From Streptomyces sp. A 4/2 (lineage in GTDB: Bacteria; Actinomycetota; Actinomycetes; Streptomycetales; Streptomycetaceae), in contig NZ_CALNVW010000003.1 of the NCBI RefSeq assembly GCF_940670765.1, positions 1-64,000 on the forward strand: a stretch of 64,000 nucleotides of DNA, given 5' to 3'. The translations under genes and the position numbers were made by a program. Under the pieces are notes generated by a model. The model had not been told where the DNA came from and ran no database searches. It saw only the letters and a list, made by a program, of their open reading frames with translations. This document shows, in pieces, positions 34,843 through 43,031 of this stretch; within the stretch, counting starts at the first letter, position 1, and every line of letters begins with the position of its first letter.

Positions 34843-36582
34843 CTGACTACGTTCCGAGACCTCGGCATTCTGACCGAGACCGCCGAAGCCCTTGAGGCCG
34901 TCGGCATCACCTCCCCGTTCCCCATCCAGGAGATGACGCTCCCCGTCGCGCTCTCCGGCTCCGACGTCATCGGCCAGGCCAAGACCGGCACCGGCAAGAC
35001 GCTCGGCTTCGGACTGCCGCTGCTCGAGCGCGTCACCGTCCCCGCGGACGTCGAGGCGGGCCGGGCCGGGCCCGACAAGCTGACCGACGCCCCGCAGGCG
35101 CTCGTCGTCGTACCGACCCGTGAGCTGTGCCAGCAGGTGACCAACGACCTGCAGACCGCCGGCAAGGTCCGTAACGTCCGGGTGCTCGCCATCTACGGCG
35201 GCCGGGCCTACGAGCCGCAGGTCGAGGCCCTGAAGAAGGGCGTCGACATCATCGTCGGCACGCCGGGCCGACTGCTCGACCTGGCGGGCCAGAAGAAGCT
35301 CAACCTCGGTCACGTCCGGGCGCTCGTCCTCGACGAGGCCGACGAGATGCTGGACCTGGGCTTCCTCCCCGACGTCGAGCGCATCATGGGCATGCTGCCG
35401 GTCAAGCGCCAGACCATGCTGTTCTCCGCGACCATGCCCGGCGCGGTCATCGGCCTGGCCCGGCGTTACATGTCGCAGCCCACCCACATCCGCGCGACCT
35501 CGCCCGACGGCGAGGGCCAGACCGTCGCGAACATCACGCAGCACATCTTCCGCGCGCACTCCATGGACAAGCCGGAGCTGGTCTCCCGCATCCTCCAGGC
35601 GGACGGCCGCGGCCTCGCGATGATCTTCTGCCGTACGAAGCGGACGGCCGCCGACATCGCCGAGCAGCTGGCCACCCGCGGCTTCGCCTCCGGCGCGGTC
35701 CACGGCGACCTCGGCCAGGGCGCCCGCGAGCAGGCGCTGCGCGCCTTCCGCAACGGCAAGGTCGACGTCCTGGTGTGCACCGACGTCGCGGCCCGCGGTA
35801 TCGATGTCGACGATGTGACGCACGTCATCAACTACCAGTCCCCCGAGGACGAGAAGACGTACCTGCACCGCATCGGCCGCACCGGCCGCGCGGGCAAGTC
35901 GGGTACGGCGATCACCCTGGTCGACTGGGACGACATCCCGCGCTGGAAGCTGATCAACAAGGCGCTGGACCTGCCGTTCGACGAGCCGGAGGAGACCTAC
36001 TCCACCTCCGCGCACCTCTACGAGCTGCTGGGCATCCCGGTCGGCACGAAGGGCGTCCTGCCGCGCGCGGAGCGTACGCGCGCCGGGCTCGGCGCCGAAG
36101 CGGTCGAGGACCTGGGCGAGACCGGCGGCCGTGGCCGCAAGGCGTCCGTGCCCGCGCCCGCCGTGAAGGAGGAGCGTGCGCCGCGCACGCCCCGCCAGCG
36201 CCGCCGCACCCGCAACGGCGCACCGCTCACCGAGTCGGCCGAGGCCGCACCCGCGGTGGCCGTGACCGAGCAGCCCGCGCCCGCCGACGACGCCACGGAG
36301 GCCCGCGCACCGCGTCGTCGCCGTCGCACCCGGGCGAGCGCCGACACCCGGACCGCGGTGGCCGAGGCCGCCGTGGTGGCTCCGGCAGCGCCGGTGGCCG
36401 AAGCGGAGGCGCCCGCGGTGGTCAAGCCGAAGCGGACGCGTACGACGAAGCCGAAGGCGGCTGCTGCGGACACCGTGTCAGCGGCTCCGGCCGATGCGAA
36501 GTCGGCAGAGGCGACCGAGGCGGCGGAGGCGAAGCCGAAGCGCCGCCGTACGCGCACGCCGAAGGCACAGCCGGAGAGCTGA
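34843..36582 (+). CDS. DEAD-box ATP-dependent RNA helicase
   Basis: About 579 residues if translation begins at CTG 34843, where conserved sequence TTFRDLGIL starts. GAGG lies about 9 nt upstream, and no ATG, GTG or TTG lies at or near this point. Upstream in-frame TTG or ATG codons give non-homologous noise. Motifs: Q (SPFPIQ), I (AKTGTGKT, about 46-53), Ia (PTRELC), II (LDEADEML), III (SAT) and VI (HRIGRTGRAG). The last ~160 residues are an Arg/Lys/Ala-rich tail (RRRRTR-type clusters) for RNA binding. Rho-independent terminator follows. Confidence 0.92.
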   Translation: MTTFRDLGILTETAEALEAVGITSPFPIQEMTLPVALSGSDVIGQAKTGTGKTLGFGLPLLERVTVPADVEAGRAGPDKLTDAPQALVVVPTRELCQQVTNDLQTAGKVRNVRVLAIYGGRAYEPQVEALKKGVDIIVGTPGRLLDLAGQKKLNLGHVRALVLDEADEMLDLGFLPDVERIMGMLPVKRQTMLFSATMPGAVIGLARRYMSQPTHIRATSPDGEGQTVANITQHIFRAHSMDKPELVSRILQADGRGLAMIFCRTKRTAADIAEQLATRGFASGAVHGDLGQGAREQALRAFRNGKVDVLVCTDVAARGIDVDDVTHVINYQSPEDEKTYLHRIGRTGRAGKSGTAITLVDWDDIPRWKLINKALDLPFDEPEETYSTSAHLYELLGIPVGTKGVLPRAERTRAGLGAEAVEDLGETGGRGRKASVPAPAVKEERAPRTPRQRRRTRNGAPLTESAEAAPAVAVTEQPAPADDATEARAPRRRRRTRASADTRTAVAEAAVVAPAAPVAEAEAPAVVKPKRTRTTKPKAAAADTVSAAPADAKSAEATEAAEAKPKRRRTRTPKAQPES

Positions 36583-36598
36583 GCCCCGAACGAGCCCT

Positions 36599-36635
36599 GG
36601 TGGCCCGGACCCCGCGTGACGGGGTCCGGGCCACC
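36599..36635 (+). terminator. Perfect 16-bp hairpin terminator after the DEAD-box gene
   Basis: 36599-36614 pairs exactly with 36620-36635 around the loop CGTGA, beginning 17 nt after the stop codon. Confidence 0.88.
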
Positions 36636-36762
36636 GGCATGCCGGGGCGAGGTCGTGCCGGGCGAGGGGTGCTCCGCGGAATCACCCCGGCACGCTCCCG
36701 CCGCGTTCCCGCCCCAGCGCACTCCCGTTCCGCCCCGCTCCCGCCCCCGCTAGCCTCGTCGC

Positions 36763-37668
36763 ATGAGCAGGCCACCCACCTTCACCCCGCCCCCCGGCAC
36801 CCACCCGCGCCCCCTCCTGACCTCCCGCGGCACCTTCGCCACCCTGGACACACCGGCCACCGCCCCCCACCAGGGCACCGCGCTCCTGCTGCCCGGTTAC
36901 ACGGGAAGCAAGGAGGACTTCATCGCGATGTTCACGCCGCTCGCCGCAGCCGGTTACCGGGTCGTGGCCGTCGACGGTCGCGGACAGTACGAAACGGCCG
37001 GGCCCGACGACCAAGAGGCCTACGCCCAGGCCGAGTTGGCCAGGGACGTACTGGCGCAGGCCGAGGCTCTCGGCGGTGGCGTGCATCTGGTCGGGCACTC
37101 GCTCGGCGGCCAGATCGCCCGCGCGGCGGTCCTGCTCGACCCGGCCCCCTTCACCTCACTGACGCTGATCTCCTCGGGTCCCGCCGAGGTCACCGCCGCC
37201 CAGCAGCAGAAGATCAGGCTGCTGAGCGAGGCGCTGCCCGTGCTGGACATGGGCAGGGTGTGGGAGGCGATGCAGGCGATGGGACCGCCGCAGGACGCCG
37301 ACGAAGGCGACCACGAACCGGCCATGCGCCGACGCTGGTTGATGCATTCACCCGCTCAACTCATCGCCACAGGACGGCAGTTGGCCACCGAGCCGGACCG
37401 GGTGGACGAACTCGCCGCCGTACCGCTGCCCCAGCACGTCGTGTCGGGCGAGCGCGACGACACCTGGCCGGTGCCGCTGCTCGACGCGATGGCGGTACGG
37501 CTGGGAGCCGCGCGGACCGTCATCGAGGGGGCCGAACACTCGCCCAACACCGACCGGCCCACGCGGACGGCCGAAGCGCTGAGCGCCTTCTGGGACGCAC
37601 AGCACGGAGACGTACAGCACGGAGACGTACAGCACGGACACGTAGAGCAGGGAGACGCGCAGCGCTGA
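36763..37668 (+). CDS. Alpha/beta hydrolase with C-terminal repeat tail
   Basis: 301 residues. Motifs: LLLPGYTGSKEDF (oxyanion), GHSLGG with Ser113, SGERDDTWP (acid) and GAEHSPN (His). Substrate unknown. The last 24 residues (DAQHGDVQHGDVQHGHVEQG...) arise from five copies of a 15-nt DNA repeat, the final copy carrying the TGA stop. The tail is therefore probably a recent expansion and not part of the catalytic fold. ATG 36763; no strong ribosome-binding site is seen. Confidence 0.85.
   Translation: MSRPPTFTPPPGTHPRPLLTSRGTFATLDTPATAPHQGTALLLPGYTGSKEDFIAMFTPLAAAGYRVVAVDGRGQYETAGPDDQEAYAQAELARDVLAQAEALGGGVHLVGHSLGGQIARAAVLLDPAPFTSLTLISSGPAEVTAAQQQKIRLLSEALPVLDMGRVWEAMQAMGPPQDADEGDHEPAMRRRWLMHSPAQLIATGRQLATEPDRVDELAAVPLPQHVVSGERDDTWPVPLLDAMAVRLGAARTVIEGAEHSPNTDRPTRTAEALSAFWDAQHGDVQHGDVQHGHVEQGDAQR
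37594..37668 (+). repeat. Five 15-nt tandem repeats ending at a stop codon
   Basis: Consensus GACGTACAGCACGGA repeats at 37594, 37609, 37624, 37639 and 37654. The last copy ends TGA in place of GGA, creating the hydrolase stop. Copies 2 and 3 are identical. Confidence 0.9.
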
Positions 37669-37712
37669 CGCGCGCCACGGAACCGCCCGGACCGGGCGGG
37701 GGCGCCGCTTGC

Positions 37713-38600
37713 TCAGTACTGCGACTGCAGATGGTTCCAGAAGCCGTCCCGCAGGGCCCGTCGCAGGTCGCCGTGCCCGCGCAGCGACCGCTGGAGCAGC
37801 CGTTCCGCCTCCACCAGCAGGTCCTGGTCCACCGGGCCCGGCAGGTAGGGGCGGCCCGGCAGCAGCTCGGCCAGCGTCTGGCGGCCCCGTTCGGAGAGCC
37901 AGGTCGCCGCGATCTGCGCGCCCACGAAGCGGACGTCCTCACGGGACGGCGGGGGCGTGCCCTCCTCGTACACCGTGACCGGACGCCGCACGACGTACGG
38001 CTGCCAGAATTCGAGGTCGAAGGTGCGCTGGCTGTCGACCTCCCAGAGCAGCGGTTCGGCCTGGTTGCGGCCCTCCCCCGCCTCGATGCCCCAGAGATGG
38101 ACCCTCGCGCCGTACCCCTGCGCGGCCTCGACCGCCGAGACCAGGTCCTCGTCACCGCCGACCAGGGCCGCGTCGCTGATCGCCCGGTGCCTGGCCAGCG
38201 ACTCCAGATCCGTGCGGATCAGCGAGTCGACGCCCTTCTGCTGATTGTTGGCGTTGAGGTTGCCCAGCCGGACCTTGACGTCGGGCAGCTCGGCGATGGA
38301 CTGCTGCTCGGGGGTGTGGATACGGCGCCGGGCACCGTCGTACCAGTACACCCGCAGCAGACGGCTGTCCGCGAAGATCGTCCGGGCCTTGTCGATGAAG
38401 GCCTCGATCAGCCCCTCGGCGTCGAGGTCGAACGACCGGCGGTCCTCGTTGCCGGTGACCAGCAGACCGGCGGCGGCGTACACATACCCGGCGTCGACGA
38501 AGATCGCGTGCGTGGAGGGCGTCTTGGACACCTCGGCGAGCACGCGCTGGAGAAGCTCATTCGTGCGCTGCAGCTGAGCGCTGATATCAGGATCGTTCAT
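37713..38600 (-). CDS. NYN domain (PIN-like) putative ribonuclease
   Basis: 295 residues from ATG 38600 (the longer frame adds only 13 non-conserved residues). NYN-type acidic residues are visible at AIFVDAGYVY (Asp36), WYDGARRR, KGVDSLIRTDL and LVGGDEDL. These form a metal-dependent nuclease site. The C-terminal ~80 residues (FVGAQIAATWLSERG onward) are a separate helical module. Cytosolic RNA cleavage is inferred from the family; the target is unknown. Divergent from a 50-aa protein gene. Confidence 0.85.
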   Translation of the reverse strand: MNDPDISAQLQRTNELLQRVLAEVSKTPSTHAIFVDAGYVYAAAGLLVTGNEDRRSFDLDAEGLIEAFIDKARTIFADSRLLRVYWYDGARRRIHTPEQQSIAELPDVKVRLGNLNANNQQKGVDSLIRTDLESLARHRAISDAALVGGDEDLVSAVEAAQGYGARVHLWGIEAGEGRNQAEPLLWEVDSQRTFDLEFWQPYVVRRPVTVYEEGTPPPSREDVRFVGAQIAATWLSERGRQTLAELLPGRPYLPGPVDQDLLVEAERLLQRSLRGHGDLRRALRDGFWNHLQSQY

Positions 38601-38660
38601 ACGGGCTTCATTGTCTGTGCCGTCACGGAGCGAGCACAACCTGTCGCCCCCACCCGTGGA

Positions 38661-38862
38661 TACTTAGGCTCGCGAAAATTTTCCTTAGCGTAGGGAATGT
38701 TTGCTGGAAGCAACTCGTTGTTCCCTTCGGAACGTGTTGATCCCTTAATGACGCAATCCCCTCTTAACGGGCGGGCAACCGCCCGGACGCAGCGCGGGAC
38801 GAGACTGACAGGGCCCGCACCAGTAGTTCTCCTAGCAGGAGGATCAGACGAAGGGAGAAGCC
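38661..38862. promoter_or_regulatory. AT-rich, structured divergent control region
   Basis: A perfect palindrome GAAAATTTTC (38674-38683) lies between TTAG-containing stretches in unusually AT-rich DNA. Further right are hairpins, GTTCC/GGAAC near 38725 and a 7-bp stem with a GCAA tetraloop at 38768-38785. It likely holds promoters for the NYN gene and the 50-aa protein, plus a structured leader for the latter. Confidence 0.5.
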
Positions 38863-39015
38863 TTGCGCTTCGAAATCATGCGACTCGATGACGTCGACGG
38901 CACAGCCGTGGACAGCACCGTCGTAGACGCCGCCTCCGTCAACCGGATCGTGCAGCAGGCCGCCGCAATCGGCCAGCGCATCTACATCCGGCCGGCCGAC
39001 ACCTCGGCTTCGTAA
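38863..39015 (+). CDS. Conserved 50-residue protein with TTG start
   Basis: TTG 38863 preceded by AAGGGAGAAGCC opens a frame encoding RFEIMRLDDVDGT, then AVDSTVVDAASVNRIV, then QQAAAIGQRIYIRPAD, and TAA at 39013-39015. The balanced composition and strong SD mark it as real. Short proteins of this kind are conserved in Streptomyces. The product is probably soluble and compact (beta then helix then beta). No known function. Confidence 0.8.
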   Translation: MRFEIMRLDDVDGTAVDSTVVDAASVNRIVQQAAAIGQRIYIRPADTSAS

Positions 39016-39037
39016 CACCGTAAGAAGTCAAAGACGA

Positions 39038-39068
39038 AGCGCCCCCGCACGGACCGTGCGGGGGCGCT
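39038..39068. terminator. Bidirectional hairpin between the 50-aa gene and marC
   Basis: A perfect 15-bp inverted repeat (39038-39052 with 39054-39068) lies between the convergent stops at 39015 and 39120. Confidence 0.85.
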
Positions 39069-39119
39069 GTGCGTTCAGCGGTACGGCGACGCGGGCCGAG
39101 AGGCTGCCGGGTGGGCCGC

Positions 39120-39725
39120 TCAGCCGCCCTTGATGACCTGGGTGATGCCGTTGATGATCTGCTGGACCGCGATGGCCGACAGCATCATCCCGGCGAGCCG
39201 CGTCACCAGCACCACACCGCCGTCCTTGATCACCCGAATGATCAGCAGCGAGTACCGCATGGTCACCCAGAGCACCGCGTGCATGGCGATGATCGCTCCC
39301 CACACCGACACCTGCTGGGCCGCGGTGTTCGCGTGCTGCACCGCCAGGATCACCGAGACGATCGCACCGGGCCCGGCGAGTAGCGGCATACCCAGGGGCA
39401 CAAGGGCCACATTGACGTCCTTCGTCTGCGTCGGCTCGTCCGTCTTGCCGGTGAGCAGATCGAGCGCGATGAGCAGCAGGAGCAGACCGCCCGCGATCAT
39501 CAGCGCCGGTACGGAGACATGCAGGTAGTCGAGGATCTGCTGGCCGAGCAGACCGAAGACGGCGATCACCCCGAACGCCACGGCGACGGCCTGGCCCGCC
39601 ATCCGGCGCTGGACCTTGGCGGGGCGGCCCGCTGTCAGGGCAAGGAAGATCGGAGTGATCCCAGGTGGGTCCATGATCACAAAAAGCGTGACAAAAAGGG
39701 ATCCGAAAACGGCAACGTCGAACAC
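39120..39725 (-). CDS. MarC family integral membrane protein
   Basis: 201 residues from GTG 39725. Six TM helices and the MarC family motifs FVIMDPPGITPIFLALT near the N-terminus and PLGMPLLAGPGAIVSVI in the middle are present. The usual MDP(I/L)G motif here reads MDPPG. Once annotated as multidrug resistance proteins, the family has no proven substrate. Located 115 bp downstream of a PHP phosphoesterase gene on the same strand; a 20-nt imperfect repeat lies in the gap. Confidence 0.9.
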   Translation of the reverse strand: MFDVAVFGSLFVTLFVIMDPPGITPIFLALTAGRPAKVQRRMAGQAVAVAFGVIAVFGLLGQQILDYLHVSVPALMIAGGLLLLLIALDLLTGKTDEPTQTKDVNVALVPLGMPLLAGPGAIVSVILAVQHANTAAQQVSVWGAIIAMHAVLWVTMRYSLLIIRVIKDGGVVLVTRLAGMMLSAIAVQQIINGITQVIKGG

Positions 39726-39738
39726 AGTGAGGGCCTTG

Positions 39739-39778
39739 CTTGCGTGGAGAGGTACGGAGCTTGCGTGGAGGTACGGAG
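39739..39778. repeat. Imperfect 19-21-nt tandem duplication
   Basis: CTTGCGTGGAG-AG-GTACGGAG is present twice (39739-39759, 39760-39778; the second copy lacks two bases) just upstream of marC. Confidence 0.7.
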
Positions 39779-39839
39779 GAAGAGCGAAGGGGAGAGTGAA
39801 GCGAGGGAGAGATGTGCCGCCGGGAGCGACGGCAGGGAC

Positions 39840-40703
39840 TTACGCGGAGTGTCCGCCGGCGCCCGGCACCGGGAACGCGCCGGTCGCGCGCCGGGTGATC
39901 TCGCCGTAGACCTCGGGATGCGTCGTACACGCCCCGAGCTCCACGAACTTCCGGCTGCCGTGGTAGTCGCTGGAGCCCGTGGCCAGCAGCCCGAGCTCGT
40001 CGGCCAGGACCCGCAACCGCGCCCGGGTGGGCTCGTCGTGGTCCATGTGGTCGACCTCGATGCCGTCGAGACCGCGCGCGGCGAGGTCCGCCACCACCGA
40101 CTCGGGCACCACCCGGCCCCGCTTGACCGCTTGCGGGTGCGCGAAGACGGTGACGCCACCGGCCTGCTTGACCAGCCGGATCGCGGTGAACGGGTCGAGT
40201 TCGTGCTTCTCCGCGTACGCCCGCCCGCCGTCGGCCAGCCACTCGGGGGTGAAGGCGTCGGAGACGGTGTCGACGACGCCGAGCTCGACGAGGGCGGTGG
40301 CGATGTGCGGGCGGCCGATCGAGGCGTCGCCCGCGATGCGCGCGACCTGTTCCCAGGTGATCGGGACGCCCAGCCCCTGGAGCTTCTCGACCATGGTCCG
40401 GGCGCGCGGGACGCGGTCGTCCCGTACGAGTTCACGCTCGCGCAGGAACTCCGGCTCGGTGGGGTCGAAGAGGTAGGCGAGCATGTGCAGCCCGATGCCG
40501 TCGATCCGGCAGGAGAGCTCGGCGCCGGTGACCAGGGTCAGTCCTGCGGGCAGTGCGGCTATCGCCTCGGCATGGCCGCGGGTGGAGTCGTGATCGGTGA
40601 GCGCGACGACGTCCAGGCCCGCCGCGGCGGCGTTGCGCACCAGCTCGGCGGGGGTGTCCGTACCGTCCGAAGCCGTGGAGTGGGTGTGCAGATCAATGCG
40701 CAC
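39840..40703 (-). CDS. PHP domain metal-dependent phosphoesterase (TrpH/RnaAM-like)
   Basis: 287 residues from GTG 40703 (GGAG about 8 nt upstream). The metal-site motifs HTHSTASDGT (His6, His8, Asp13), ALTDHDST, ELSCRI, FAHPQAVKRG and SDYHG span the protein. Relatives degrade 3'-phosphoadenosine 5'-phosphate or short oligonucleotides 5' to 3'. The precise substrate here is not determinable. Confidence 0.9.
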   Translation of the reverse strand: MRIDLHTHSTASDGTDTPAELVRNAAAAGLDVVALTDHDSTRGHAEAIAALPAGLTLVTGAELSCRIDGIGLHMLAYLFDPTEPEFLRERELVRDDRVPRARTMVEKLQGLGVPITWEQVARIAGDASIGRPHIATALVELGVVDTVSDAFTPEWLADGGRAYAEKHELDPFTAIRLVKQAGGVTVFAHPQAVKRGRVVPESVVADLAARGLDGIEVDHMDHDEPTRARLRVLADELGLLATGSSDYHGSRKFVELGACTTHPEVYGEITRRATGAFPVPGAGGHSA

Positions 40704-40853
40704 GACGCGTGACTCCGGGGCTCAGGACGTGGAAAGGGACAGTCAAGGGTAACTGGCGCGCGGCCCTCCCCCGGTCGGCCGCGACTCCGCCCGGTCGGCC
40801 CCGGCCGGGACCTCGGCTCCCGCCCGGTCACCGTGGGCCGGGGGCGCCGCGCG

Positions 40854-41489
40854 TCAGGACAGAATGCGCGGCGACAGCGCCCCGCACGGCAGCAGATCGA
40901 CCTCGGCACCGATGCCCCGGAGGTCGGTCAGCACCAACTCGTCGTACATCAGCAGCCCCGACTGCTCGGGCCACAGGACCGCCCACAGCCAGAGCCCGCG
41001 CGCCTCACCCGCGAAGACCGCGCGGTCGCCGGGGGACGTGACGTGCCAGAGCGGGGTGGGACGCCCCGCGGCCAGCACCTTCGCCTGCGGGGGCTTGTCG
41101 ACGTCGATGTACGGACCGGGGTCGGGGCCCTCGATGCCCGCGTACCGCGCGCCGAGTCCGACGCCCAGCTCCTCCGCCACCAGCAGCAGCTCTCCCGTCC
41201 CGCCGAGCGGGCCGGGACCCGAACAGGCCACAGCGGTGGCTCTGCCTCCACTGCGCTCGTCGCCCGCGGAGACCACCCCGGTGAACAGCCAGCCGACGGG
41301 CAGCGGCCATGGCATCCACACGGGCACCTTCGCACGGTGGACCACGACGCCGAGGCCCTCGACGCTGGGTGGAATCACGGGCTGCAACGGATAGACCGTC
41401 CCGTGCACGTCGCACTGCCACGAGTCGGCAAAGAGGCCGGGCGCCCTGACCCGGCCACCACACTTCGGGCAACTGGGTTCGCCCCTCAT
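40854..41489 (-). CDS. DUF6758 family protein with N-terminal zinc ribbon
   Basis: About 211 residues from ATG 41489; TTG 41498 is an alternative with GGAGG close by. Four potential zinc ligands lie at the N-terminus (CPKCGG, then WQCDVHG). The remainder alternates strands and short loops with several aromatic pairs (PVWMPWPLPVGWLF, LWLWAVLWPE). The domain is found in Streptomyces and close kin. Function unknown. Divergent from an MFS exporter. Confidence 0.8.
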   Translation of the reverse strand: MRGEPSCPKCGGRVRAPGLFADSWQCDVHGTVYPLQPVIPPSVEGLGVVVHRAKVPVWMPWPLPVGWLFTGVVSAGDERSGGRATAVACSGPGPLGGTGELLLVAEELGVGLGARYAGIEGPDPGPYIDVDKPPQAKVLAAGRPTPLWHVTSPGDRAVFAGEARGLWLWAVLWPEQSGLLMYDELVLTDLRGIGAEVDLLPCGALSPRILS

Positions 41490-41580
41490 AGTTCCCAACG
41501 GTCCTCCCCGCCCGTCGTCGCGTCAAGACGATCAACCGTCCGCGGCGCAGCTACCGGGACGGGACCGCCTGACCAGCAGA

Positions 41581-41640
41581 ATTAGATGTATGTTGCATTC
41601 ATTAGCCCACCTAACTTATTGTGTGTATAACGCAACGACC
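41581..41640 (+). promoter_or_regulatory. AT-rich promoter/operator island upstream of the MFS gene
   Basis: This 60-bp stretch is far richer in A/T than its surroundings. It contains the palindrome TTAG-N5-CTAA (41602-41614) and a wider GTTGC...GCAAC inverted pair (41592-41596, 41632-41636). It likely includes the promoter and a repressor site. Confidence 0.5.
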
Positions 41641-41680
41641 TAGCGGGACAGTTCGGAGAGTTCGGAGAGTGAGGCATCAC

Positions 41681-42919
41681 ATGCACGGAGCCGGAGAGGA
41701 CCCGTTCGACGAAGGAGCCGGGAGCATCCTGCGTCAGCCGATGGCCGTCTGGGCCACGGCGGGCGCGTCCGTCGTGGCCTTCATGGGGATCGGGCTCGTC
41801 GACCCGATCCTGCCGTCCATCGCCAAGGGCCTGCAGGCGACACCCAGTCAGGTCTCCCTGCTGTTCACCTCGTACTTCCTGATCACCGCCGTCGCGATGC
41901 TGGTCACCGGCTGGGTCTCCAGCCGGATCGGCGGCAAGAAGACCCTGCTGGCCGGACTCGCGCTGGTCGTGGTCTTCGCGGCCCTCTCCGGCACCTCGGG
42001 CTCCGTCGGGGAACTGGTCGGCTTCCGGGCCGGCTGGGGGCTCGGCAACGCGCTCTTCGTCTCCACCGCACTCGCCGTCATCGTCGGCGCCGCGGCGGGC
42101 GGCAGCGCGGCGGCGATCCTGCTGTACGAGTCGGCACTCGGCCTCGGCATGGCGTGCGGGCCGCTGGTGGGCGCGCTGCTCGGCAATGCCAGCTGGCGCT
42201 ACCCGTTCTTCGGCACCGCGGCCCTGATGGCCATCGGCTTCATCTGCATCTCGTTCCTGCTCAAGGAACAGCCCAGGCCGGCCCGTAAGACATCCCTGCT
42301 CGACCCGATCCGGGCACTCGGACACGGCGGGCTCGCCTCCGTCGCGGGTTCGGCCTTCTTCTACAACTACGCGTTCTTCACGGTCCTGGCGTTCACCCCG
42401 TTCGTGCTGAACATGACGCCGTACAAGTCGGGTGCGGTCTTCTTCGGCTGGGGCCTGCTGCTCGCGGTCTTCTCGGTACTCGTCGCGCCGCGGCTCCAGA
42501 AGCGCTTCGGGACCCTCAGGGTGCTGGGGCTCTCCCTCGTCCTGCTCGCCGCCGACCTGGTGGTGCTCGGTTACGGCAACCACACGACGGCGATCGTCTG
42601 CACGGTCCTGTCCGGTGCCTTCATCGGCCTCAACAACACCGTCTACACGGAGCTGGCGCTCGGCGTCTCGGACGCGCCGCGTCCGGTGGCCAGCGCGGGC
42701 TACAACTTCGTCCGCTGGTTCGCGGCAGCCGCCGCGCCGTTCCTCGCCCCGAAGATCGAGGGCTGGACGAACATCCACATCCCGTTCGTGGTGGCCGCGG
42801 TCGCCGCGGTGCTCGGAGCGGTCGTGGTCGGGGTCCGGCGCACGGCCCTGAGCCACGAGGCGGAGGAACTCCAGCCGGCCCACGCGACCGAGGACGGGGT
42901 CTCGGTCTTCGTGAACTGA
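41681..42919 (+). CDS. MFS transporter (drug/metabolite exporter type)
   Basis: 412 residues from ATG 41681 (GTG 41669 possible). Twelve TM helices are expected. The first loop carries the MFS motif GWVSSRIGGKKTLL and helix 5 has GMACGPLVGALLGNASWRYPFF, the antiporter-type motif C. It ends in an acidic tail. Substrate unknown; an efflux role is inferred. A 17-nt repeat containing TGA overlaps the gene end. Confidence 0.9.
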   Translation: MHGAGEDPFDEGAGSILRQPMAVWATAGASVVAFMGIGLVDPILPSIAKGLQATPSQVSLLFTSYFLITAVAMLVTGWVSSRIGGKKTLLAGLALVVVFAALSGTSGSVGELVGFRAGWGLGNALFVSTALAVIVGAAAGGSAAAILLYESALGLGMACGPLVGALLGNASWRYPFFGTAALMAIGFICISFLLKEQPRPARKTSLLDPIRALGHGGLASVAGSAFFYNYAFFTVLAFTPFVLNMTPYKSGAVFFGWGLLLAVFSVLVAPRLQKRFGTLRVLGLSLVLLAADLVVLGYGNHTTAIVCTVLSGAFIGLNNTVYTELALGVSDAPRPVASAGYNFVRWFAAAAAPFLAPKIEGWTNIHIPFVVAAVAAVLGAVVVGVRRTALSHEAEELQPAHATEDGVSVFVN

Positions 42920-42955
42920 GAGCCTTCGTGAGCTGAGAGCCTTCGCGAGCTGATA
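42911..42955 (+). repeat. 17-nt tandem repeat duplicating the MFS stop region
   Basis: GTGAACTGAGAGCCTTC (42911-42927) is followed by a near copy (42928-42944) and a partial third. Each copy includes TGA in the frame of the transporter's natural stop. Confidence 0.8.
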
Positions 42956-42998
42956 CCCAAGACTCCCGGTGAACCGAGTCCTCGTGAGTCGAGAATCC

Positions 42999-43029
42999 GC
43001 CAACCGGCAGCAGCAGATTGCCGGTTGGC
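42999..43029. terminator. Bidirectional hairpin between the MFS and SUFU genes
   Basis: An 11-bp perfect stem (42999-43009 with 43019-43029) and 9-nt loop sit 3 nt from the SUFU stop, between convergent genes. Confidence 0.8.
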
Positions 43030-43031
43030 CG

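Noticed and set aside
37594..37668. CRISPR-like array
   Set aside because: Units are contiguous 15-mers with no spacers, lie inside a coding frame and have no cas genes nearby.
41595..41617. DmdR/IdeR iron box in the MFS promoter
   Set aside because: TTAGGT and GCTAA halves are present on the minus strand but their spacing is off and the distal half is missing.
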